A stretch of 64,000 nucleotides of DNA, taken from the NCBI RefSeq assembly GCF_000967545.1, contig NZ_JXXV01000007.1:62001-126000 (forward strand), in the 5' to 3' direction. Below the pieces are notes generated by a model. The model ran no database searches. It worked only from the letters and a program-made list of their open reading frames with translations, and was not told the origin of the DNA. How positions within the stretch are numbered: the stretch's first letter is position 1; every line of letters starts with the position of its first letter. Source of the stretch: Vibrio galatheae (GTDB taxonomy: Bacteria > Pseudomonadota > Gammaproteobacteria > Enterobacterales > Vibrionaceae). This document shows positions 37,531 to 45,834 of the stretch, piece after piece. The position numbers were made by a program, and so were the translations under genes.

Positions 37531-38613
37531 TTAAAACGTAAACGACAAACCAATAGAAAACAGATCAACTTTAGTACTAAATGGTTTCGATGGATCTTGC
37601 AGTTGCGTGAACTGTCCACTGATCACATTTTCTCTACCTAAGAAACGTTGCCACTCAACCGAGGTATTTATGCTTGGTGTCCAGTCATAGCGAAATCCAA
37701 TTAAATAGCTTTCTGTGTCCTTGGTTAGCCTAGTTTGTCCATAACGAGTGTATGGTGTGATACGTCCTAATTGATACTCTACACTAAGATACCAATCAGA
37801 ACTTATGTTGTCCGATAGCATGGTTTCAGCCTGAATATGAAGTGAGTGGTAATATTGGCTAATACCGAGAGAAAAGAGGTTCAGGTTGTCAAACTCTTGC
37901 GTTGAACTAGGTCCTCTCCATGTAGCATCTAGATTAATATAAGCAAGATGCAGTAAGTTGTCTTCATACACTATTTCCACACTTAAGCCTAATGCTCGTG
38001 AAAGTTCAACTTCAAACGGCGTAGCATACTGGGTAAAACCTTTCTTTCTGGGCGTCGCAACGTAAGGCGAAAAAACCACCTGGTGTCCATTTTTAAACTC
38101 ATGTAGAAAGTCGGCCGAAATGCCTTCAAAATAGGTTAGACCAAGCGCATTGTCATAAACTTCTGTGGGTAGACGAAGCCATGGATAGGCGCTTGAAACA
38201 TAATAATACTCAGACATTATGAACACTGGGGTTCTCAATCTACCAACCTTTGCACGAAAGGCATCGGTGCTATATTCAACGAAAGCCCGCTCTAACTCAG
38301 GAGAAGAAAAGTGATCTTCCGGGCGTTTCACTACTTGTATAGATGATCGAAGGAACGGTGAGAGCCTCCAATCTGCTTGAAGCCCAAACGTTGTGTCGCA
38401 ACTGAAACACCACTCTTCCGTAATGTTACGTTCTGGCAAAATGGGGAGTGAGTTGTCACTCCTTGCAGCGGATAGAGTACCAAATCCACTTATGTGAAAG
38501 TTATCGGACAGTACTATCTGCGTATGACCTATTAATGGGTAACTCAAAACCACAAGATAGATTAATATTTGACAGGTATGCTTAATTTTGTAACTGGTAA
38601 ATGACATAGACAT
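37531..38613 (-). CDS. Outer-membrane beta-barrel protein (porin-like)
   Basis: A ~360-residue protein with a signal segment (ILIYLVVLSYPLIGHTQIV) after a basic N-terminus. Many alternating amphipathic strands with aromatic girdles follow (for example WYLSVEYQLGRITPYTRYGQTRL and SYLIGFRYDWTPSINTSVEWQRF). It ends in ...FSIGLSFTF, with the C-terminal Phe that guides barrel assembly. A CFSC pair near residue 70 may form a disulfide. The open frame extends to 38640 and overlaps the upstream gene; ATG 38613 or 38607 is a likelier start. It is co-transcribed with the PstS-like gene. Specific ligand unknown. Confidence 0.75.
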   Translation of the reverse strand: MSMSFTSYKIKHTCQILIYLVVLSYPLIGHTQIVLSDNFHISGFGTLSAARSDNSLPILPERNITEEWCFSCDTTFGLQADWRLSPFLRSSIQVVKRPEDHFSSPELERAFVEYSTDAFRAKVGRLRTPVFIMSEYYYVSSAYPWLRLPTEVYDNALGLTYFEGISADFLHEFKNGHQVVFSPYVATPRKKGFTQYATPFEVELSRALGLSVEIVYEDNLLHLAYINLDATWRGPSSTQEFDNLNLFSLGISQYYHSLHIQAETMLSDNISSDWYLSVEYQLGRITPYTRYGQTRLTKDTESYLIGFRYDWTPSINTSVEWQRFLGRENVISGQFTQLQDPSKPFSTKVDLFSIGLSFTF

Positions 38614-39004
38614 CCTTAGGGATCTGCTTTTCAGATACATATGCTATTCCGTTTTTGTTGTTCTCTAGCCAATGAAAAATACGTTCGGGTGATTCATCTT
38701 CTATTTCTACTGGGGCGATCGCTTTTCCTGAAAAAGATATCCTCGCCCAAATGGATGACATCTGAGCGGGAGATTTATTGAGTAGTTTTTGGTAGAAGTG
38801 CTGACGGTTGACTGAGTTTCTGGGTAGATCAAGCAAGCGAACGGGTATTCCGTCTATATGTGAAACTCGACCACGATAGAGTAACTTGACCTGATTGACA
38901 TCCATTGTCTTAAGGTCAGGATTCAATGTGATGATGGCAAATTCATCAGCATGAACTTGACATGCTATCCAGAGCAGCAGTGTAGTGATTACTAGCCTGA
39001 TCAA
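38582..39004 (-). CDS. Small PstS-like periplasmic protein
   Basis: A 140-residue secreted protein (signal peptide LVITTLLLWIACQVHADE). The pattern is a partial phosphate-binding-protein fold: VNQVKLLYRGRVSHIDGIPVRLLDLP recalls the PstS segment 'l..iy.G...W.dG..i', and SPERIFHWLENNKNGIAYVSE recalls its 'V......aIGYV' segment. It is about half the length of true PstS, so it may sense or present a ligand rather than serve transport. It overlaps the downstream barrel gene and is divergent from a hybrid histidine kinase. Confidence 0.75.
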   Translation of the reverse strand: MIRLVITTLLLWIACQVHADEFAIITLNPDLKTMDVNQVKLLYRGRVSHIDGIPVRLLDLPRNSVNRQHFYQKLLNKSPAQMSSIWARISFSGKAIAPVEIEDESPERIFHWLENNKNGIAYVSEKQIPKDVYVIYQLQN

Positions 39005-39175
39005 AATTATCCTTCATATACTGACGTTGAAAATGTTCTAACCGCATTTTTATAAAGATTCGCTCAGCAAATCCTAGTCACATTAATGCGTTAAGTTAAT
39101 TCTTTAAGCCCATAGTTGAATATTCAACTAGACTTACAACTCTAGTGTATTAATTGATTCAAGGAATGAATCCGG

Positions 39176-41818
39176 ATGTTACTGACTAATATGTCTATTA
39201 AAAGTAGACTATTTATCCTATGTCTGATACCCACTTTTGTCATACTAGCGTTTAGCGCGAATGTCGTTAAAGACTTTCAAAATAAGCTCCATAGTTATCA
39301 ACTTGTGAGTGAAAAAAATGAAACTATTACCCTGCTGGCGGAGTTTTCTCATCAGATTTATGTCGCTCTAAATCGACGTTTGAATGGTCAAAGTGCAAGA
39401 ACTGCGATTGATCGCGCTCAGTTAACCCTTACTCTGGTTGCCGATGTTGCACATAAAACCACTCATATCCATCACGGTATACAAACGCCGAATCAAGCCG
39501 TCAGCTTTATTGAGGAGCTGCAGTTTATACTCCCCGAATTGTTGACATCAGACACGACTGCGACTTTAGAGATTGGGCAACTGATTTACACCATTTACCA
39601 TGACTTACTTGTCGAGTTGCGCAGTTTGGAAAGTACAGAAACGTCAATGAGCATTCAAAACCTTGATTTGATTTTGTCTGATCTAAGTTGGTTGTACTTT
39701 TGGATGGAAAAAGAAGCTTGGCTGATGCAAGAGATTAAATGGTTAGATCTGCAGTATTCAGACTACGCAGAAGAATACTTTCGTATCCGAGAGCGACAAC
39801 AGTTATATCTTGATAAGTTCGTCAGTATTGGCGCGAATTCGCAGCAAGTTCAGGTATTACTGGATCTTTTTTCCAGTAGCGAGTTTCAACGCGGTGCAGT
39901 TGTTAAAGAGGCGCTACTTAACCATTCTACGGAAACAAAGCTAACTTCAGCGACCACCTTTGTTGATATTATTCATAACCGCAATAAGGCGGTCGAAAAA
40001 CAACTCGCCGCGTTTTCAGACTCTGTCCAATCGGAGTTGGCTCTTAACATTCGAACCGCTAAACAAGGGCTGTGGCTGATCATTATCTCGGGCTGTGCCA
40101 TTTTTGCAGTCATGTTTGCCTGGGGAACAAGCACCGTTTATAGAATTAACTCTAAGTTGTCGAAAATTATTAGTGTCATGGGGCATTTAAAAGAGAGAAA
40201 TGGCGTTGAACAAATACCAATAGATGGTAACGACGAATTTTCTTCTTTTGCTCGTCAACTAAATCATATTATCGAGCAGCAAGTTGAGTATGAACATAAG
40301 CTGGTTGATGCAAAAGAGCGTGCAGAGGCTGCCAACAAGGCAAAGAGTATTTTTTTAGCCAATATGTCCCACGAAATTCGTACACCGTTAAACGGTATTA
40401 TTGGTATGACAGAAATCCTCTCTGAAAGCCATCTATCCGCTGGGCAGCGAGAAATTTTGGTTGACGTCGATAGCTCTTCTCATGCGTTGTTGTTGCTCAT
40501 TAATGACATTCTTGATCTGTCAAAAATTGAATCGGGCAGTTTGGTGCTTTCTCCGCACAGTGTTGACCTAAGAGACATGGTATATGAAACCATTAACATG
40601 GTGTTCTCCAGTGCACTTAAGCAGCAGGTCGAAGTTCATGTGACGTTTCCCTCTAGTATGCCCACAGTAATTGATATCGATGATTTCCGTTTTAAACAGG
40701 TGCTGATGAATCTGCTAAGTAATGCCATTAAATTTACTCGAAATGGGGTTGTCACCATAGAGTTGGAGATTTTAGAAGCGACATTTAAATGCCACGTGAT
40801 TGACAACGGCATCGGTATAGCAGGTGATCGTCTGGACGAAATTTTCAAGCCTTTTACTCAAGAAGATGGCAGTATCACGCGTCGATTTGGTGGCACAGGG
40901 TTAGGATTGGCGATTTGTAGTGAGTTGGTTGAACTGATGAGCGGGCAAATTGAGGTAAGCTCGACAATAGGAGTTGGGAGTCGGTTTTCGCTGACCTTTC
41001 CACTCGCTATCAGCAATGTTCAACCTGAAGCAAAATCGTTATCAGCGCATTGTGTATTAGTAGCGAATGACTCGATCTATCAAAGTTTGATTGAAGCGGA
41101 AAGCGCTCGATTGGGATTAGAAGTCAGCGTCTACAATGCGGTTGACGATATTCCGTCAACCGAAGGTGGTGGTGCTTTGATTATGTACTGTACCGAGCGC
41201 AATCGAAGTGCAAGACAAGATGTTACTCTGCTAAGACAACGTTATCCCGCGACAGAAATTATCGGTTTACACCATCATCTATTTATTAAGTCTGAATTGG
41301 ATATCCTGCTCGGAGCTTCGGTCACTTTGCCGATACTTGGGCATCGATTTGCAGCGATTGTAGAAAGTATGTTGATTAAAGACCTGCACCCAGACTATCC
41401 ACTCGCTCAACCCGAGCAAAGCTCTCAGTTAGCTGGGATCAAAAAGGTGCTGATCGTTGAAGACAATTTGATGAATCAAAAAATTGCCTCTTTCTTTCTT
41501 AATAAAATTGGGATTGATTACATTATTGCTAGCAATGGACAAGAAGCGCTAGATGCAGTGAAAACCGAGGAGCAATTTTGCGCGATTTTAATGGACTGTA
41601 TGATGCCGATTATGGATGGTCTGACTGCAACCAAACAGATCCGCCAATGGGAAATCGAAAAAAATAAACAAAAGGTGCCTATTATCGCTCTGACAGCAAG
41701 CGTGCTGCCAGAAGAGATCCAAAGCTGTTTTGATGCTGGAATGGATGCCTATTTGCCTAAACCCTATAAATCTCAACAGCTATTTGACACCTTCGAACGT
41801 TTAAAAGTTACAGCTTAG
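39176..41818 (+). CDS. Hybrid sensor histidine kinase
   Basis: An 880-residue protein. Helix 1 (~12-28) and helix 2 (~300-320, [19 protein letters not shown]) enclose a ~270-residue helical periplasmic sensor, perhaps NIT-like. A HisKA box ([19 protein letters not shown], phospho-His ~399) and HATPase motifs follow ([37 protein letters not shown]). Next come a degenerate receiver-like stretch (~620-750) and a good receiver domain ([22 protein letters not shown] with Asp ~807, ALTAS, KPY). There is no HPt domain inside, so a separate phosphotransfer protein is needed. It is divergent from the PstS-like/barrel pair, which may supply its signal (inference). Confidence 0.93.
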   Translation: MLLTNMSIKSRLFILCLIPTFVILAFSANVVKDFQNKLHSYQLVSEKNETITLLAEFSHQIYVALNRRLNGQSARTAIDRAQLTLTLVADVAHKTTHIHHGIQTPNQAVSFIEELQFILPELLTSDTTATLEIGQLIYTIYHDLLVELRSLESTETSMSIQNLDLILSDLSWLYFWMEKEAWLMQEIKWLDLQYSDYAEEYFRIRERQQLYLDKFVSIGANSQQVQVLLDLFSSSEFQRGAVVKEALLNHSTETKLTSATTFVDIIHNRNKAVEKQLAAFSDSVQSELALNIRTAKQGLWLIIISGCAIFAVMFAWGTSTVYRINSKLSKIISVMGHLKERNGVEQIPIDGNDEFSSFARQLNHIIEQQVEYEHKLVDAKERAEAANKAKSIFLANMSHEIRTPLNGIIGMTEILSESHLSAGQREILVDVDSSSHALLLLINDILDLSKIESGSLVLSPHSVDLRDMVYETINMVFSSALKQQVEVHVTFPSSMPTVIDIDDFRFKQVLMNLLSNAIKFTRNGVVTIELEILEATFKCHVIDNGIGIAGDRLDEIFKPFTQEDGSITRRFGGTGLGLAICSELVELMSGQIEVSSTIGVGSRFSLTFPLAISNVQPEAKSLSAHCVLVANDSIYQSLIEAESARLGLEVSVYNAVDDIPSTEGGGALIMYCTERNRSARQDVTLLRQRYPATEIIGLHHHLFIKSELDILLGASVTLPILGHRFAAIVESMLIKDLHPDYPLAQPEQSSQLAGIKKVLIVEDNLMNQKIASFFLNKIGIDYIIASNGQEALDAVKTEEQFCAILMDCMMPIMDGLTATKQIRQWEIEKNKQKVPIIALTASVLPEEIQSCFDAGMDAYLPKPYKSQQLFDTFERLKVTA

Positions 41819-41822
41819 AAGG

Positions 41823-42275
41823 TCAGTCAATTTGATTGAGATCGTCGAGTGGTAACCAGTTAACCTTTACCCCTGCTTGGAGGAACATCTCTTGGCTCAC
41901 TTTGATCTTATCTCCCCAGCGAGAAAGAAAATCAGCCGTTTGCTCAGGACAGTGAACGGCGGAGATACCCGTTTGAATGATTTTGGCTGCACAGTTTGGG
42001 CACGGAAAGTGCGTGACCCAGATTTCGCATCCATCCAAATCCCTTTTTGCAAATAGGATCGCGTTTTCTTCAGCATGAAGCGTTTTTAAATACTTCATTT
42101 CTCGATCGTCAGTCATTGCACTATCTGAGATGCCATGTGGATAGCCATTAAAACCAACGGATACAATACGGTTCTGTTTTGTAATAACCGCACCAACTTG
42201 AGTTGAGGGATCTTTGCTCCAAGAGCCAACAAGTTCAGCCATTTGGTAAAAGCGTTGTGCCCATTTTGAAATCAT
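41823..42275 (-). CDS. Deoxycytidylate (dCMP) deaminase family protein
   Basis: A 150-residue zinc-dependent deaminase. The Zn site is complete: HAEENAIL (His and catalytic Glu) and PCPNCAAKII (two Cys). The opening WAQRFYQMAELVGSWSKDPSTQVGAVI and FNGYPHGISD match ComEB-type dCMP deaminases. It converts dCMP to dUMP for dTTP synthesis. Convergent with the hybrid kinase, with only 4 bp between stops and no clear terminator. Confidence 0.9.
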   Translation of the reverse strand: MISKWAQRFYQMAELVGSWSKDPSTQVGAVITKQNRIVSVGFNGYPHGISDSAMTDDREMKYLKTLHAEENAILFAKRDLDGCEIWVTHFPCPNCAAKIIQTGISAVHCPEQTADFLSRWGDKIKVSQEMFLQAGVKVNWLPLDDLNQID

Positions 42276-42504
42276 TTAACCTTCCTTCAGGAGATAGTGA
42301 GTGGATAGACCAAGCTAGGTATATCGTGCTGGCTGCACATAAGGTGATTTAATCTGTTCATAATATCCTAATTTAGCATCAAGTAGTCCAGCAAAAACGC
42401 TGGTTTGATCAGTGAGCGATTCGTGTTGGCAGGGCCACTGAGATATATGTCACTTTTTTCGTGATGACAATATCGCGTGAGAAATAGAGATCGCCTTTAG
42501 CTTT

Positions 42505-42522
42505 TGTGCGAGATCTCTTACA
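42505..42522 (+). promoter_or_regulatory. Upstream activator box of the GacA/UvrY/VarA type
   Basis: TGTGCGAGATCTCTTACA is an 18-bp imperfect palindrome that differs in two positions from TGTAAGAGATCTCTTACA, the type of site bound by UvrY/GacA upstream of csrB. Its centre is ~170 bp upstream of the predicted csrB start, where such sites act in enterobacteria. VarA would be the Vibrio regulator. Confidence 0.8.
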
Positions 42523-42670
42523 AAGCTGTGAGCATTATGTGAGGGCGTAGTTGAGAAATTTGGATTAAATTAACCTAACTACATGAATTGTATGGCTATG
42601 TGTGTTTACTGACCGACGAAAATCTTGCCGTGTCGAAGAAAATCGCGTTGTGAAATAAAGCGCTTCGCCA

Positions 42671-42676
42671 TAATCT
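42671..42676 (+). promoter_or_regulatory. Probable -10 of csrB
   Basis: TAATCT lies ~7 bp before the predicted RNA start at 42683. No strong -35 is seen, as expected for an activator-dependent promoter. The rest of 42276-42670 holds no gene. Confidence 0.55.
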
Positions 42677-42682
42677 TTAGTT

Positions 42683-43087
42683 GTCAGCAAGGAGCAGACA
42701 CGGAACAGGAAAGACCCAAGGATAGGTCATCTTCAGGACGAAGATTCAATTATTCAGGATGAATAATTGGCATGGAAAGCGAAGGACATTGGCTGGACGC
42801 TAGTAACTAGGATGGTTACGCAAGGAAAGACAATGGACGCTTAACGGACTAAGGCAATTTCTATCAGGACGATAGAGTCAGGGACACCGCTTAAGGATAA
42901 GTGATGAGAGTTAGCTAGGATAGCTAACGGACTGGATTGTCAAGGACACCGCTAGGAAGGCGATGATACGGAAAGTGCTGAAGGATTCAGCGTACTATCA
43001 AGGAATAGATGCAGGGAGCACCTTTAGTAGCCGGATTGCTGCGAGTAAGAATGAGCCCCACTAGGCGAAAGCTTAGTGGGGTTTTCT
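42683..43087 (+). ncRNA. csrB: CsrB-family regulatory sRNA that sequesters CsrA
   Basis: About 405 nt of non-coding sequence contain 26 GGA motifs, most as AGGA or AAGGA. At least eight fall in hairpin loops, for example ATCTT-cagg-acg-AAGAT, GTTAGCT-agg-atAGCTAAC, CTATC-agga-cGATAG, GTAAC-tagg-atgGTTAC and GCTGAA-gga-TTCAGC. This is the signature of CsrB/RsmZ RNAs, which bind many CsrA dimers. It ends in a strong terminator: CCCCACTA / TAGTGGGG around a GC-GAAA-GC loop, then TTTTCTT. Vibrios encode three such RNAs (CsrB, C, D), and which one this is cannot be told from sequence alone. A VarA-type box lies upstream. It faces the qrr gene tail to tail. Confidence 0.93.
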
Positions 43088-43182
43088 TGTATTTTTGGCC
43101 TGAAGAAAACCAACATTTCTAGTTTCGTATTGGTATTAATTCGCCATGTCGTTTGCTGCAAAACAAAATATTGTGAATCAAA

Positions 43183-43293
43183 AAACAAAAGGCCAACCTC
43201 AATAGGTGAGATTGGCCATGATAAGTGTGAACAAAAATTTGGGTTCACTAACAACGTCAGTTGGCTAGGTGACCCTCGGCTTAATTAAGGGTC
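43183..43293 (-). ncRNA. qrr: Qrr quorum-regulatory sRNA
   Basis: The minus strand carries an ~110-nt RNA with the Qrr layout. The 5' hairpin pairs GACCC with GGGTC (43271-43293). The conserved target-pairing core follows, ACCTAGCCAACTG then ACGTTGTTAGTGAA (43244-43271). A third hairpin is GTGAAC / GTTCAC (43227-43248), and the Rho-independent terminator is GGCCAA..CTCA / TGAG..TTGGCC (43191-43217), ending in TTTTGTTTTTT. In vibrios Qrr RNAs, with Hfq, pair with luxR/hapR, aphA and other mRNAs at low cell density. It is driven by a sigma-54 promoter with a LuxO-like site upstream. Which qrr paralogue this is cannot be decided, as luxO is not in the window. Confidence 0.95.
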
Positions 43294-43304
43294 GCTAATA
43301 TACC

Positions 43305-43321
43305 TGCACTATATGTGCCAA
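43305..43321 (-). promoter_or_regulatory. Sigma-54 promoter of qrr
   Basis: On the minus strand TTGGCACATATAGTGCA matches the -24/-12 consensus TTGGCACG-N4-TTGCA, with the GG and GC pairs at exact spacing. It lies 12 bp before the predicted 5' end of qrr. Confidence 0.9.
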
Positions 43322-43373
43322 TTTTTATAGCGTCATATTGCAATGAAATTAGTGAAATTAAGCCTTATCTTTA

Positions 43374-43407
43374 GCAAATATTTGCATATTGAAATTGCAA
43401 TGTGCAA
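43374..43407 (-). promoter_or_regulatory. LuxO-type enhancer site(s) of qrr
   Basis: TTGCAATGTGCAA (43395-43407) is a perfect TTGCA-N3-TGCAA palindrome, the form reported for LuxO sites upstream of qrr genes, about 100-115 bp before the RNA start. A second dyad, GCAAATATTTGC (43374-43385), and a half site TTGCAATG near 43338 lie closer to the promoter. Confidence 0.8.
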
Positions 43408-43451
43408 AAATGCCTGAATTTGCTAATGATACAATCATGACTAAGTCATAG

Positions 43452-44840
43452 TTACAGCATTACTAAACTAGCAGTACCGAGGAACGCAAAGAACCCAACT
43501 ACATCGGTCACTGTGGTTAGAATCACCGAACCTGCTAAGGCAGGATCGAGTTTCAGTTTGTCGAGTGCGATTGGAATCAATACCCCAAACATGGCTGCTG
43601 TGATGATATTGACAACAATCGCCAGTGCTATGGTCGCACCTATTATGCTCGATTGAAACCAAAGTCCGGCGAGCCCGCCGATGATCAATGCCCATAGCAG
43701 GCCATTAATTGAGCCAATGCCAACTTCATTTTTAAGCAGAGCCCAGCGGTTTCCGGATGTGATCTGATTTAATGCCATGGCGCGTATCATCAGCGTGAGA
43801 GTTTGGCTACCTGCGATACCGCCCATAGATGCGACAATTGGCATCAATACCGCTAACGCGACGACTTGAGCTATCACCTCTTCAAACAAGCCGATCGTCA
43901 CTGATGCTAAGATCGCGGTCATTAAGTTGATACCAAGCCAAACGCCCCTTTTTTGTGAGCTTTTGACCACAGGAGCGAACAGATCATCGCCCTCATCCAT
44001 ACCGGTACCTGCCATCAGGCGACTTTCGTAAATTTCACGTTGTGTCGACAACGCAAAGTGCCAGTCAACCTCACCAATCAGTAGCTGTTCATCGTCGGTG
44101 ACAGGCATAGTGGACAACGAAGAGTGTTCAAGTGCTTCAACACTTTCTGCTAGTGTTAACTTCGCGTTGAGGGTCAGGACATTCTCAACTGCAATGCTTC
44201 TCAGCCGTTCACTTGGCTCTGCGCGCAGCAGATCAATATAGTTCACTAGACCTCGAAACTGCTTACGTTTATTTATCAAGTAAATCTGTTGCGGCGCGTC
44301 GTAACTGTATCTCTCCATCAATACCTTGGCTTTTTCCACCGAAATATTGAAAGGCAGAGTAACGACTTTCCTTTCCGCCCAGCGACCGAGTTCATCATCT
44401 TGATACTCGTTGGCTTGATCATAGAGTTCGAGTTCGTCCTTCTCGATAAGATGCAGCGCTTCGTTGATGATCTCTTCGGGTAGGGAATCAGCCCATTCTA
44501 TGAGTGACAGGTTGTCGAGTTTGGCTAAGGTGAGTTTAAGCTCGGTTTCCGAAAGCTCTTTAATAATTGAGTGACGTACTTCTGCACGCGCTTCGGTGAG
44601 GACCTCAATATGGAGCTCTAACGGCAGTCCGCGCCATAGCCTGACCCTACCTTCGAGTGGAAATGCTTCAAGGATAAGCGCGACCGATCCTGACTCTAAC
44701 CCGGCTTCAATCAGTTCATTGAGCTGGGAAACTTGCTCGGAATCTTCCGCGTGTGCAATCTGTGCGATCAAAGTTGAGAGGTCTTGAAACTCGCTCACTG
44801 AGTACCTCGTTAATCTGGTTTCGTTTTTGCTGCCTATCAA
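43452..44840 (-). CDS. mgtE: Magnesium transporter MgtE
   Basis: A 462-residue protein. The cytosolic N domain (~20-130, helical superhelix with PLEGRVRLWRGLP) is followed by a CBS pair (~150-265). A plug helix leads to five C-terminal transmembrane helices with the pore-lining signatures PIVASMGGIAGSQTLTLMIRA and the Asp-containing TTVTDVVGFFAFLG. It is a Mg2+-gated Mg2+ channel in the inner membrane. Its stop lies only 45 bp from the LuxO site of qrr, on the same strand, and no terminator is seen between, so readthrough toward qrr is possible. Confidence 0.95.
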   Translation of the reverse strand: MIGSKNETRLTRYSVSEFQDLSTLIAQIAHAEDSEQVSQLNELIEAGLESGSVALILEAFPLEGRVRLWRGLPLELHIEVLTEARAEVRHSIIKELSETELKLTLAKLDNLSLIEWADSLPEEIINEALHLIEKDELELYDQANEYQDDELGRWAERKVVTLPFNISVEKAKVLMERYSYDAPQQIYLINKRKQFRGLVNYIDLLRAEPSERLRSIAVENVLTLNAKLTLAESVEALEHSSLSTMPVTDDEQLLIGEVDWHFALSTQREIYESRLMAGTGMDEGDDLFAPVVKSSQKRGVWLGINLMTAILASVTIGLFEEVIAQVVALAVLMPIVASMGGIAGSQTLTLMIRAMALNQITSGNRWALLKNEVGIGSINGLLWALIIGGLAGLWFQSSIIGATIALAIVVNIITAAMFGVLIPIALDKLKLDPALAGSVILTTVTDVVGFFAFLGTASLVML

Positions 44841-45009
44841 ATTACCTTAAAGGAGCGGAAAAACAATACCTTGTTGCCGTACATTGCTCATATATAAAGC
44901 GTTCAGAGCATTTTGAGGTGCTCGGTGGGGGATCTTCTCATTGGCAGTTGCAGTGAAACTGGCTGATAAGATTGGTTTAGATAGCGCAGTCGTCATTGAG
45001 TGGAGCAAT

Positions 45010-45056
45010 AAAAGCGCCCATTTAGTGTGCGTAAGGTGACTGTTTAAATGGGCGTT
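45010..45056 (-). terminator. Terminator of the PNPOx-like gene
   Basis: Stem CGCCCATTTA / TAAATGGGCG with a ~19-nt loop; on the minus strand it is followed by CTTTTATT. It lies 24 bp after the stop at 45080. The rest of 44841-45009 should hold the mgtE promoter. Confidence 0.75.
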
Positions 45057-45079
45057 AAGGCCTTGCTTGTTAGGATTGA

Positions 45080-45739
45080 TTAACTTTGGTTATGCCAACG
45101 AGAGCCGTATGCTTGGCTGTAGTCGGGTTCTTGATCGTGCTGAGAATCCGCCATCGCTTTCAATGGACCCACTATGGTGCGATAGGGCAGGAACCCAGCA
45201 AATGCCTTCAACTCCATATCACCGAGATCGTCGTTGACCTCTCCTTGACTCACTTTTACTGAGGCTTCCGTCAACGCAATTTCAAGTAACATAGTGCTAC
45301 TAAGCTCACGTTCGCTGTTCAGGCGAACGTCATGGGTTCTTCCTGGAGCAATCTGTTCAATAAAATGGTTGAGTAAGCGATCTTTTTCCGTGTTGTTACT
45401 GACTTCAGTAAACGCGCCCAAGACCACCGCACTGCGGTAGTGGGCGCTGTGATGAAAGGCACTTCTCGCCAACACCCAACCATCGAATAAGGTAAACGTG
45501 AGGCAGGTGTTTGTCCCCCGTTTCAAGTTACGTAACAGCCGGCTATTGTGGGCACCATGAATGTAGACTTTATCCTCAACACGCCATGCCAGCATGGGGA
45601 TAACAAAAGGCTGCTCTCTATCTGAAATGGCAATATGAGCGATCAACGACTCATCAATAATCTGGTAGAGTGCTTGTTGGTCACGAACTGCTTTATGGGC
45701 CGCTTTTTTCAATTCTGTTCTTTTTGTCATCGATAACAT
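45080..45739 (-). CDS. Pyridoxamine 5'-phosphate oxidase-related FMN-binding protein
   Basis: A ~219-residue split-barrel flavoprotein. VIPMLAWRVEDKVYIHGAHNSRLLRNLKRGTNTCLTFTLFDGWVLARSAFHHSAHYRSAVVLGA is the pattern of PNPOx-like proteins, which often use FMN or F420. The true activity is unknown. ATG 45739 with AGGA upstream is preferred to 45775. It is divergently transcribed from a MocR-type regulator, and GGTCC repeats lie in the shared promoter, so that regulator probably controls it. Confidence 0.82.
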   Translation of the reverse strand: MLSMTKRTELKKAAHKAVRDQQALYQIIDESLIAHIAISDREQPFVIPMLAWRVEDKVYIHGAHNSRLLRNLKRGTNTCLTFTLFDGWVLARSAFHHSAHYRSAVVLGAFTEVSNNTEKDRLLNHFIEQIAPGRTHDVRLNSERELSSTMLLEIALTEASVKVSQGEVNDDLGDMELKAFAGFLPYRTIVGPLKAMADSQHDQEPDYSQAYGSRWHNQS

Positions 45740-45787
45740 ATGGCTATTTCCTGTAATTAGTTGATATAGCTTCAATGTAGCTTTAAA

Positions 45788-45807
45788 TTGGTCCTTAATT
45801 TAGGTCC
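45788..45807. promoter_or_regulatory. Direct GGTCC repeats in the MocR/PNPOx divergent promoter
   Basis: TTGGTCC (45788-45794) and TAGGTCC (45801-45807) form a direct repeat 13 bp apart, just before the MocR gene. MocR regulators such as PdxR are known to bind short direct repeats, so this is a candidate operator. Confidence 0.5.
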
Positions 45808-45834
45808 ACTTTAATCAAATGTATGGAGCCACTT

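Noticed and set aside
42683..43087. Regularly spaced short repeats resembling a repeat array
   Set aside because: The repeated unit is only GGA/AGGA in variable hairpins, not a long identical repeat with unique spacers, so this is a CsrB-type RNA and not a CRISPR array.
43024..43288. Two overlapping open frames of 70-76 codons on opposite strands
   Set aside because: They span the csrB terminator and the qrr RNA; both RNAs explain the sequence and the frames have no ribosome sites.
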